From positions 407,607 to 471,606 of the forward strand of contig CBDBON010000001.1 in NCBI GenBank assembly GCA_965208395.1: 64,000 nucleotides of DNA, given 5' to 3'. Origin of the DNA: CBDBON01 sp965208395. GTDB taxonomy: Bacteria > Chloroflexota > Dehalococcoidia > Lucifugimonadales > CBDBON01. Numbering within the stretch: position 1 is the stretch's first letter; every line of letters begins with the position of its first letter. The position numbers and the translations under genes are program-made. Of this stretch, positions 47,963 to 56,647 are shown in pieces. The notes under the pieces were generated by a model. The model did no database searches, had not been told where the DNA came from, and saw only the letters and a program-made list of their open reading frames with translations.

Positions 47963-50900
47963 CCCCCCCCCCGCATTTCGTGGGGGTTCTCTCTCATGAG
48001 GCGCCCCTGGACGGCGCTTCTTGCCCTCGCGCTGCTGGCGGCGTTCGTCACGCTGACCCCCGCGCAGCCGGCCGACGCGCAGCAGGCGTCGCCGACCTTC
48101 GTCGCCAACACCGGTCAGTCAAGCCTAGCTGGGACACATTTGGAATATGATTTCGCCCAGGCGTTCACCACCGGCAGCAACAGCGCGGGCTACAGCCTGC
48201 GCAGCGTCGGCGTGGAATTCGCCACTATCCAAAGCGGCTTCAGCTCTTCGTCCCTCACCGCCAGCATCCACGCCGACTCCGGCGGGTCTCCGGGCAATTC
48301 CCTCGGGACCCTGACCAACCCCGCCAGCTTTCCCGTCTCCAGCTCGGACCAGACGCTGACCTTCACCAGCAGCGCGGGCATCGACCTTGCGGCGAACACC
48401 ACGTACTTCCTGGTGATCGATCTAAGCAGTGCCGAGTCTGCTTCGTTGATGCGCCTAACGGGTTCGGGCAGCGAGGACGGCGGAGGCCAGGCCGGCTGGA
48501 GCATCGCCGACGGTTTCTCGAGACGAGCGTGGAACACAACGGGCGCGTGGAGCACCTTCGCCTCGTCAATGAAACTCAGCCTCGGCGGCGTCAGCAAGCC
48601 TTTCCTGGTTTCGAACTTCGGGCAGGCGAACGGCGGCACCGGCAACTTCGTCCAGCACGACCACGCGCAGGCGTTCACGACGGGCGCCAACGCCGGCGGG
48701 TACACCCTGACGGGCGTCGACTTCTCGTTTCCGCAAATCAACGACGGCGCGCTGGCGGGGAAGCTGACTGCCGAGATCAGAAGCGACAGCGGCGGAGCGC
48801 CGGGCGCGGTGGTCGCCACCCTGACCAAGCCCGGCACGATCGCCGCGGGCACGAACAGCTTCACGCACGCGGGCGTGGCGCTCGCGGCGAACACCACGTA
48901 CTGGGCGGTGCTGGACGTCACCCTGGTCCTGTTGCCCGGCGCCAACACCATCCAGAACACCGCGTCGGACGCCGAGGACGCCGGCGGCGCGGACGGCTGG
49001 ACCATCGCCGACGACGGCCACTACCGGACCTGGAACACCTCGGGCGCCTGGTCCTCATTCAGCCAGTCCCGCAAGATCACCATCCACGGCACGGCCGTCG
49101 AGACGGTCGAGACGGAGACCTTCGTCGCCAACACCGGCCAGGCGGACGGAGGCACCTCGTTTCTGGGCAATGACTTCCACCAGGCGTTCACGACCGGCTC
49201 CAACAGCTTCGGCTACACCCTGCACAGCGTCGACGTGGAGTTCTCCACCATCGACAGCGCCTTCAGCTCCTCGGCGCTGACCGCCAGCATCCACGCCGCC
49301 TCCGGCGGGTCTCCGGGCAGCTCGCTGGGGACCCTGACCAACCCCGCCAGCTTCCCCGCCTCCACCTCGGACCAGACGCTGACCTTCACCAGCAGCGCGG
49401 GCATCGACCTTGAGGGGAGCGCCACCTACTTCCTCGTGATCGACATGGACGCCGGCCAGAGTTCTTCGCGGGTACGCCTGACGGGTTCGGACGCCGAGGA
49501 CGGCGGGGGCCTGGCCGGCTGGAGCATCGCCGACGGCGCCGGGACGAGAACGGCTTCCTCGACGGGCGCGTGGACCCCCAACGTATCGTCACTGAAGATC
49601 AGCCTCGACGGCGTCAGCAAGCCGCGGCCGTCGCGGGTGAGCATCCTTGGCGGCGGCGCCGTCACCGAGGGCGTCAGCGCCAGCTTCACGCTGAGGGCGG
49701 TCCCGGCGCCCACGGCGGACCTGCCGGTGAGCGTGACGGTGACCACGACCGGGGACTTCGGGTACGGGACCCTGCCCACCAGCGTCACCATCCCGGCCTC
49801 GGGCACCGCGACGCTGGAGATCGCCACCACCAACGACGACGTGGACGAAGCCCACGGCTCGGTCACGGTGACGCTGGTGGACGGGTCGGACTACGACCTC
49901 GCCACGTCGCTGGGGACGGCGACGGTCCGGGTGCGGGACGACGACCCGCCGCTGGTGAAGAACACCGGTCAGTCGAGCGGCCTGGTGCAGGGCCTGCACG
50001 TGGACCTGGCGCAGGGTTTCGACACCGGCGGCAACCCCTCGGGGTACACCCTGACCAGCGTGGACGTGGCCTTCAACCGGTCCACCGAGGACTTCGGCTC
50101 CAAGCTGACGGTCACCGTCCACAAAGGTGCCAACGGGGCTCCCGGCACGGTCGTCGGGACCCTGGCCAATCCCGCCTTCGTGAACCGGCAGGCCGGCACG
50201 TACCGCTTCACGCACCCGGGCGTCGCGCTCGAGGCGGACACCCGCTACTGGGTCGTGCTGGACGCAGCCGGACTCACGGAAGGCAACAGCCAGGTGAAGT
50301 TCACGCAGAGCAACTCCGAGGACGAGGGCGCCGCGCCCGGCTGGAGCATCAACAACGACGCTCGCATCCGCGCGCAGGGGGGCGGCAACTGGATCACCCT
50401 GGTCGGCGGCTCCACTCTGTCGATGGGAGTCAACGGCCGGCTGCTGCCCCACGCGGACGGTTCCTACACCGTGCCCTTCGACTGGCCGCTGAAGCCGCTC
50501 GGTCTGGGCGCGGGCGAGACGTTCCGGCTGCTGTTCATGACCGAAGACCACCGCGACGCCACCGCCGCCGACATCGGCGTCTACGACGCCCACGTGCGGG
50601 AGGCGGCCCGCGACGGTCACGCCGCCATCCGGCGCTACGCCGATCACTTCCGGGTGGTGGGCTCCACCGCCGCGGTGGACGCCCGGGACCACACCCGGAC
50701 CAACCCCAACGACGCCGGGCACACGGACGCGCCCATCTGGTGGCTGAACGGCGAGCGCGTCGCGGCGAACAACGCCGGCTTCTGGTCCGACACCTGGGAG
50801 AACTGGGCGATGGCGGACCGGCGCTTCGAGAGCGGCGAGAGGAGCACCTCGAACGACTGGCCGTGGACCGGCACCCGCACCGACGGTGCGAAGGAGGCGA

Positions 50901-53900
50901 ACCCTCTGGGCGCCAGCAACGCCCGGCGCGGACGGTTCTCGACCACCGACGCGGACACCGGCCCCATCAGCTACAACACCATCGCGAGCACCCAGGACCA
51001 CGCCTTCTACGGCATCTCGCCCCTGTTCCGGGTGGAGCCCACGCCGGTGAACGCGCCGCCCGGTGAGCCGGCGGTGATGAGCAACCTGGGCCAGGCGGAC
51101 GGCGCGGCGTTGACCGTGACGGCTGCCAGTACCGTACGTGACCGCGCGCAGTCGTTCACGACGGGCAAGAACGGCGGCCACTACCGCCTCAACAGCGTTG
51201 ACGTCGAGTTTGCCGAGATCGGCGACTCCAACGCCGCCCATGATCTGAGGGTACAGATCTGGGCCGGCTCCGGCGGCTCGCCGGGCAGTACCGCCGCCGA
51301 CGTCCTGGCCGATCTGGCGCGCCCCTCCATGCCGGTGGGCAGCGCCGACCGGACCTTCACCTTCACCTACCAGGGCGACGACGGTTCGGGGCTGCGGCTG
51401 GAGCCGAACACCACCTACTGGGTGTACGTATACGACGCGTCCGCGCAGCCCAACAGCACGTACTCCCTTCGCGCCACCGCGTCGAACTCCGAGCGCCTGC
51501 AGGGCCTGCGCCTGCCCGAGGGCTGGAGCATCGGCGACGGCCACAGTTCCTGGTCGCTCTACCCCAACCCCGCCGTCTCCTGGAGCACCCACTCCGAGGC
51601 GCTCAAGATCGGCCTGAACCTGGGGGCCGCCGACGCCTTCGTGCAGTTCCGCACCTGCGCGGGCACGATCTCGGGCAACGACTGCGACACGGGCTGGGTG
51701 ATCGCCAACTACAACAGGCACGACCCGCCGCCGACGATCACGCTGACCGAGGGCGGCCCGGCGGTGACCTACCAGTGGCAGGCGGTGGACCCCCACGAGC
51801 GCCGGCACTTCTACGTCGCCAGCCAGGTGGCTGAGCCGCTCAGCCACCACGGCGGCTACATCGGGCCGGGCAAACCGGACCGGGACCGGCTGATGTGCCA
51901 CACCGGGAGTAGAAGCCCCTACAACCTGGGCGACCCCATCGTCGAAGGGCTTGGCCGGGATGGGATTCATTTCGGCTACGGGAGCACCGCCGGCCCGCTG
52001 CTGGACCGGCACGACGGCTGCCCCTTCTCGTCGCAGTCCGTCTACGAGAGCGACGCCAACAAGTGGCGTCCGGTGAGCCTCGCCGCGGGCCAGGACAGCG
52101 ACGCCTTCGACCACGGGACGTTCCTGATCCACCGGCCCTACGCCGTCGGCCACAACTTCTATGAAAATGGCGTGCTGTACCAGGTGGGAGGCTTCGACTA
52201 CCCCGAGGTGCAGGTGCCGCTCATCATCAGGGACGACGACGAGTGGGAGCAGACCCTGGAGTTCTCCATCGACGACGGGACCACCTGGACGTCCATCGAG
52301 GACGGCGGGCTCAATCTGGCCTTCCCGGCCTCGCTGAACACGGGGCGCAAGGCGCACTACTTCTGGGTGCGGACGAAGAACGACCCGCCGGCGGACCAGG
52401 ACAAGCGCTTCTCCATCAGCGCCGACTTCGCCAAGCCGCTGTTGCGGAGCGGCACGTTGGAGTACTTCCGGTCCCACCGGGTCTGGTTCACCAGCCCCGC
52501 CGCATCGCACCTGCACACCTTCAGAACTGACACTGCCGTCAGCGCCGGCTCGGTCACGGTCAGCCGCACGCCGGTCCAGGTCGACATCCACGTCGGCGCC
52601 AACGTGGTCGGCAACGTGACCTTCCAGGTCGAGGGCTACAAGCTGTACGAGCGCAGCGACAACCAGATCTCGACGGAGACGCCGCCGAAGACGGTGCGCA
52701 CCGACAGCTTCAGCTTCCACCGCACGCTGGGCTCCTGCGTGGGCTGCCAGCGGCTGCTGGGCGACCTGCCGGACCCGGTGGTGGAGCGCGTGGGCGACCT
52801 GAGCTACGCCAACCTGTCCGACACGGGCATCGACCTGAGCTGGCCGCAGGTGGTCGGCGCCGAGGGCTACGAGGTGCGCTACTGGTCCACCACGTCGCCC
52901 TTCCCCGGCGTCCCGGCCGACGAGGCCTGGTTCGGGGCCGAGCCCAACGACCCGGCCTGGAACATCCGCCACCTGGAGCCGGACACCGAGTACCGGGCGG
53001 TGGTCTACTACGCCGACCACGGCGCGACGCAGCTGAGCACCGCCAGCCCGGTGATCCGCTTCACCACGCTTGCGGCGGGCTCGCCCGTGGAGGCGGAGCC
53101 CACGTCGGTGATCGTGGAGCGGGTGCCCGAGGTGTCGATCAGCGTCGCCGGCGGGACGATCACCGAGGGCGAGGACGCGGTCTACACGGTCACCGTGAAC
53201 CCCGCGCCCGACGCGCCGCTGGACGTCAGGGTGGGCGTGGCCGGCCCCGGCTCCGTGGTCGCCGCCCAGCACCTGGGCGAGCGCACGGTCAACGTGCCCA
53301 CCGGCGGCAGCGTCTCGTTCACCATCCCCACCGTCGACGACACCGGTTGGGGCTCCAACGGGATGCTCGGCGCGACGGTGCGGTTCGGCGAGGGCTACCG
53401 GCTGAACAAGTTCAGGAGCTACGCCTCGGTCTACATCGCCAACAACGACCTGCCGCCGCCGCCGCCGGTCCAGCTCAAGCGCGTCTCCGACACCACGGCG
53501 ACCGTCGCCTGGAAGCCGCAGGGAGACGGCGCGTCCTACCTGGTCGTCTGGCACGAGAGCTTCACGGGCGTCCCGGTCCTGACGGAAGTCACGACCACCG
53601 CCACCGAGCACCAGCTCACCGGCCTTAAGCCGAAGTCGCACTACGTGGTCTCCGTCCTTCACGGGACGACCCAGCTGGACAAGATCACCGTGCGGACCCT
53701 GGCCGCCGGCGCGACGCCGAAGACCTTCACGGTGGACTTCGAGACGCCCGCGCCCAACACGTCCGTGCCGCTGATCAGCGTGACCGCCGACGGCAACGTG
53801 ACCGAGGGCGGGGACGCGACCTTCACGGTCAGCGCCAACCCGGCGCCGGCTGCGGACCTGGACGTGAGCGTCACGGTGTCGCAGAGCGACGACTCCGGGA

Positions 53901-56611
53901 TATCCATGGAACATCAGACGGTGACCATCCCGACTGCGGGCTACGCCACGCTGACGGTGGCCACCACCAACGACGAGGTGGACGAGCCCGACGGATCGGT
54001 CACGGTCACCGTCGACGCCAGCGCCAACCTCGACTACCGGGTGTCCTCGTCCCAGGGGACGGCCGTCGTGGTCGTGTCCGACGACGACGGCGGCTACACG
54101 GTCAACCAGGGAACGATCGCCAGGGTCAAGGAGCTGGCGTCGCAGACCCAGCACGGCGCGGCCCACGTGAACCGCTGGAACCGGGTGCTGCTGGCCTTCG
54201 GCGAGCACGACGGGACCGGCGTCACCGGCGGCCCGATGACGGCGGCCGAGGCCCAGGACATGGCCGACAATCACAGCAGCCCCGTCTGGGACCTGGTGGT
54301 CGTCGAGCTGACCGCCCTGGAAGCGGCCGCGGCACAGACGCCGCCGCCGCCCACGCCCGAGGTGAGTATCACCGCTGGCAGCGGGGTGACCGAGGGCGGC
54401 GACGCCACCTTCACGGTGACGGCCAGCCCGGCCCCGACCGCGAATCTCGACGTCAGCGTCACGGTGTCCCAGAGCGGCGACTACGGCGCCACCACGGGCC
54501 AGCGCACGGTGACGATACCCACCTCGGGCAGCGTCACCCTCACCGTGGGCACCACCGACGATACTACCGACGAGACCGACGGGTCGGTGACGGCCACGGT
54601 GAACGCGGGCAGCGGCTACACGGTGTCCTCGTCCCAGGGCGCGGCCACGGTCGGCGTGGCCGACAACGACGACCCGGTCGTTGAGGAGCAGACGGGCTAC
54701 ACGGTGGACCCGGACGTGATCGCGAAGGTCAGGGAGTTGGCGTCGCAGACGCAGCACGGGACGGCCCACGTGAACCGCTGGAACCGGGTGCTCGTCGCCT
54801 TCGGCGAGCACGACGGCACCGGCGTCACGGGCGGCCCGATGACGGCGTCCGAGGCCCAGGAGATGGCGGACAATCACAGCAGCCCGGTGTGGGACGAGGT
54901 GGTGACCGAGTTGACGGCGCTGGAAGCGGCCGCGGCGCAGACGCCACCGCCGCCCACGCCTGAGGTGAGCATTTCCGCTGGAAGCGGGGTGACCGAGGGC
55001 GGCGACGCCGTCTTCACGGTGACGGCCAGCCCGGCCCCGGCGTCCAACCTGGACGTCAGCGTGACGGTGTCCCAGAGCGGCGACTACGGCGCGACCACGG
55101 GCCAGCGCACGGTGACCGTCCCGACTTCGGGCAGCGTCACCCTCACCGTCGGCACCACGGACGACGACGCCGACGAGACCGACGGCTCGGTGACGGCCAC
55201 GGTGAACGCGGGCAGCGGCTACACGGTGTCCTCGTCCCAGGGCGCGGCCACGGTCGGCGTGTCCGACAACGACGCCGCCCCCACGCCGGTGGTGAGCATC
55301 ACCGCTGGCAGCGGGGTGACCGAGGGCGGGGACGCCACCTTCACGGTGACGGCCAGCCCGGCCCCGGTGTCCAACCTGGACGTCAGCGTGACGGTGTCCC
55401 AGAGCGGCGACTACGGCGCGACCACGGGCCAGCGCACGGTGACCGTCCCGACTTCGGGCAGCGTCACCCTCACCGTCGGCACCACGGACGACGACGCCGA
55501 CGAGACCGACGGCTCGGTGACGGCCACGGTGAACGCGGGCAGCGGCTACACGGTGTCCTCGTCCCAGGGCGCGGCCACGGTCGGCGTGGCCGACAACGAC
55601 GCCGCCCCCACGCCGGTGGTGAGCGTCACCGCTGGCAGCGGGGTGACCGAGGGCGGGGACGCCGTCTTCACGGTGACGGCCATCCCGGCCCCGGCGGCCA
55701 ACCTGGCGGTGAGCGTCACGGTCTCCCAGAGCGGCGACTACGGCGCGACCACGGGCCACCGCACGGTGACGATACCCACCACGGGCAGCGTCACCCTCAC
55801 CGTGGGCACCACCGACGATACTACTGACGAGACCGACGGGTCGGTGACGGCCACGGTGAACGCGGGCAGCGGCTACACGGTGTCCTCGTCCCAGGGCGCG
55901 GCCACGGTCGGCGTGGCCGACAACGACGACGCCCCCACGCCGGTGGTGAGCGTCACCGCTGGCAGCGGGGTGACCGAGGGCGGGGACGCCACCTTCACGG
56001 TGACGGCCAGCCCGGCCCCGGCGTCCAACCTGGACGTCAGCGTCACGGTGTCCCAGAGCGGCGACTACGGCGCGACCACGGGGAAGCGGACGGTGACCGT
56101 CCCCACCACGGGCAGCGTCACCCTCACCGTCGGCACCACCGACGATACTACTGACGAGACCGACGGGTCGGTGACGGCGACGGTGAACGCCGGCAGCGGC
56201 TACACGGTGTCCTCGTCCCAGGGCGCGGCCACGGTGGCCGTGGCCGACAACGACGATGCTGCGCCGGAGGTGGAGATAACCGTCACCGTCGAGGCCGCGT
56301 CGGCGGTGGAGGGCGACGTGCTGGAGTTCCGGGTGCGGCTGTCCGAGGCGTCCACCGAGGAGATCAGGATCAGATGGAACACCGCGCCTGCGTACCACCT
56401 GCTGGACGACCGGGCGCACATGACCGACTATCAGTACGCCGAGGGTGAGCTGGTGTTCGCGCCGGGGGTGACGGAGCTGACGGCGGAGGTGTGGCTGGAG
56501 TACGACGACGATGAGGAGCCGGACGAGTACTTCGCGGTGGAGGCGTACCTGCCCGGGACCCTCTACCCGCCCGACGCCGTGGGAACCATGACGATCATGG
56601 ACGACGACTAG
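47936..56611 (+). CDS. Giant secreted Calx-beta/FN3 multidomain protein
   Basis: A 2891-aa exported protein. The signal peptide RRPWTALLALALLAAFVTL begins after a 20-residue leader encoded across a run of 12 C. Next come copies of an about 165-aa beta-sandwich unit (NTGQ...AQAFTTGSNSAGYSL; residues about 52, 217, 396, 680 and 1050), resembling choice-of-anchor R domains. An unnamed 190-aa domain follows at about 850-1045 (FRLLFMTEDHRDATAADIG ... IWWLNGERV). The C-terminal half has FN3 and Calx-beta domains, two helical modules (HVNRWNRVLLAFGEHDGTG) and five almost identical 109-aa Calx-beta repeats. No anchor is visible. ATG 47936 follows AGGAGG; ATG 47996 is an alternative. Probably a calcium-binding surface adhesin. 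Confidence 0.88.
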   Translation: MTDALRSFTPPPRISWGFSLMRRPWTALLALALLAAFVTLTPAQPADAQQASPTFVANTGQSSLAGTHLEYDFAQAFTTGSNSAGYSLRSVGVEFATIQSGFSSSSLTASIHADSGGSPGNSLGTLTNPASFPVSSSDQTLTFTSSAGIDLAANTTYFLVIDLSSAESASLMRLTGSGSEDGGGQAGWSIADGFSRRAWNTTGAWSTFASSMKLSLGGVSKPFLVSNFGQANGGTGNFVQHDHAQAFTTGANAGGYTLTGVDFSFPQINDGALAGKLTAEIRSDSGGAPGAVVATLTKPGTIAAGTNSFTHAGVALAANTTYWAVLDVTLVLLPGANTIQNTASDAEDAGGADGWTIADDGHYRTWNTSGAWSSFSQSRKITIHGTAVETVETETFVANTGQADGGTSFLGNDFHQAFTTGSNSFGYTLHSVDVEFSTIDSAFSSSALTASIHAASGGSPGSSLGTLTNPASFPASTSDQTLTFTSSAGIDLEGSATYFLVIDMDAGQSSSRVRLTGSDAEDGGGLAGWSIADGAGTRTASSTGAWTPNVSSLKISLDGVSKPRPSRVSILGGGAVTEGVSASFTLRAVPAPTADLPVSVTVTTTGDFGYGTLPTSVTIPASGTATLEIATTNDDVDEAHGSVTVTLVDGSDYDLATSLGTATVRVRDDDPPLVKNTGQSSGLVQGLHVDLAQGFDTGGNPSGYTLTSVDVAFNRSTEDFGSKLTVTVHKGANGAPGTVVGTLANPAFVNRQAGTYRFTHPGVALEADTRYWVVLDAAGLTEGNSQVKFTQSNSEDEGAAPGWSINNDARIRAQGGGNWITLVGGSTLSMGVNGRLLPHADGSYTVPFDWPLKPLGLGAGETFRLLFMTEDHRDATAADIGVYDAHVREAARDGHAAIRRYADHFRVVGSTAAVDARDHTRTNPNDAGHTDAPIWWLNGERVAANNAGFWSDTWENWAMADRRFESGERSTSNDWPWTGTRTDGAKEANPLGASNARRGRFSTTDADTGPISYNTIASTQDHAFYGISPLFRVEPTPVNAPPGEPAVMSNLGQADGAALTVTAASTVRDRAQSFTTGKNGGHYRLNSVDVEFAEIGDSNAAHDLRVQIWAGSGGSPGSTAADVLADLARPSMPVGSADRTFTFTYQGDDGSGLRLEPNTTYWVYVYDASAQPNSTYSLRATASNSERLQGLRLPEGWSIGDGHSSWSLYPNPAVSWSTHSEALKIGLNLGAADAFVQFRTCAGTISGNDCDTGWVIANYNRHDPPPTITLTEGGPAVTYQWQAVDPHERRHFYVASQVAEPLSHHGGYIGPGKPDRDRLMCHTGSRSPYNLGDPIVEGLGRDGIHFGYGSTAGPLLDRHDGCPFSSQSVYESDANKWRPVSLAAGQDSDAFDHGTFLIHRPYAVGHNFYENGVLYQVGGFDYPEVQVPLIIRDDDEWEQTLEFSIDDGTTWTSIEDGGLNLAFPASLNTGRKAHYFWVRTKNDPPADQDKRFSISADFAKPLLRSGTLEYFRSHRVWFTSPAASHLHTFRTDTAVSAGSVTVSRTPVQVDIHVGANVVGNVTFQVEGYKLYERSDNQISTETPPKTVRTDSFSFHRTLGSCVGCQRLLGDLPDPVVERVGDLSYANLSDTGIDLSWPQVVGAEGYEVRYWSTTSPFPGVPADEAWFGAEPNDPAWNIRHLEPDTEYRAVVYYADHGATQLSTASPVIRFTTLAAGSPVEAEPTSVIVERVPEVSISVAGGTITEGEDAVYTVTVNPAPDAPLDVRVGVAGPGSVVAAQHLGERTVNVPTGGSVSFTIPTVDDTGWGSNGMLGATVRFGEGYRLNKFRSYASVYIANNDLPPPPPVQLKRVSDTTATVAWKPQGDGASYLVVWHESFTGVPVLTEVTTTATEHQLTGLKPKSHYVVSVLHGTTQLDKITVRTLAAGATPKTFTVDFETPAPNTSVPLISVTADGNVTEGGDATFTVSANPAPAADLDVSVTVSQSDDSGISMEHQTVTIPTAGYATLTVATTNDEVDEPDGSVTVTVDASANLDYRVSSSQGTAVVVVSDDDGGYTVNQGTIARVKELASQTQHGAAHVNRWNRVLLAFGEHDGTGVTGGPMTAAEAQDMADNHSSPVWDLVVVELTALEAAAAQTPPPPTPEVSITAGSGVTEGGDATFTVTASPAPTANLDVSVTVSQSGDYGATTGQRTVTIPTSGSVTLTVGTTDDTTDETDGSVTATVNAGSGYTVSSSQGAATVGVADNDDPVVEEQTGYTVDPDVIAKVRELASQTQHGTAHVNRWNRVLVAFGEHDGTGVTGGPMTASEAQEMADNHSSPVWDEVVTELTALEAAAAQTPPPPTPEVSISAGSGVTEGGDAVFTVTASPAPASNLDVSVTVSQSGDYGATTGQRTVTVPTSGSVTLTVGTTDDDADETDGSVTATVNAGSGYTVSSSQGAATVGVSDNDAAPTPVVSITAGSGVTEGGDATFTVTASPAPVSNLDVSVTVSQSGDYGATTGQRTVTVPTSGSVTLTVGTTDDDADETDGSVTATVNAGSGYTVSSSQGAATVGVADNDAAPTPVVSVTAGSGVTEGGDAVFTVTAIPAPAANLAVSVTVSQSGDYGATTGHRTVTIPTTGSVTLTVGTTDDTTDETDGSVTATVNAGSGYTVSSSQGAATVGVADNDDAPTPVVSVTAGSGVTEGGDATFTVTASPAPASNLDVSVTVSQSGDYGATTGKRTVTVPTTGSVTLTVGTTDDTTDETDGSVTATVNAGSGYTVSSSQGAATVAVADNDDAAPEVEITVTVEAASAVEGDVLEFRVRLSEASTEEIRIRWNTAPAYHLLDDRAHMTDYQYAEGELVFAPGVTELTAEVWLEYDDDEEPDEYFAVEAYLPGTLYPPDAVGTMTIMDDD
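47961..47972 (+). repeat. Homopolymer tract of 12 C within the start region
   Basis: Twelve consecutive C lie between the start codon (47936) and the signal-peptide methionine (47996). Gain or loss of one C would shift the frame before the signal peptide. The paralogous leader at 58898 has only six C at the same place. Confidence 0.8.
54092..54942 (+). repeat. Two copies of a helical module inside the giant gene
   Basis: Copies begin at 54092 and 54695, each about 250 bp, and encode ASQTQHG, HVNRWNRVL, AFGEHDGTG, MTAxEAQ and MADNHSSPVWD motifs. A third copy at 62797-63044 lies in the paralogous gene and is nearly identical over long stretches to the one at 54695. Confidence 0.8.
54361..56270 (+). 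repeat. 327-bp repeats encoding Calx-beta domains
   Basis: The landmark GTGACCGAGGGCGG falls at 54386, 54989, 55316, 55643 and 55970. The last four are exactly 327 bp (109 codons) apart; the first gap is 603 bp because a helical module (276 bp) intervenes. Copies differ by few bases. The same unit with the same period is in the next giant gene (63094, 63421, 63748). Confidence 0.9.
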
Positions 56612-56647
56612 TCCGGCCCGGCCGGACCGGCAAGAAGGTGATCAGCG

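Noticed and set aside
49589..56419. A 2276-codon open frame on the strand opposite the first giant gene.
   Set aside because: It mirrors the codon bias of the repeats in the sense gene, has no start signals or recognisable domains, and shows the sense repeats in translation.
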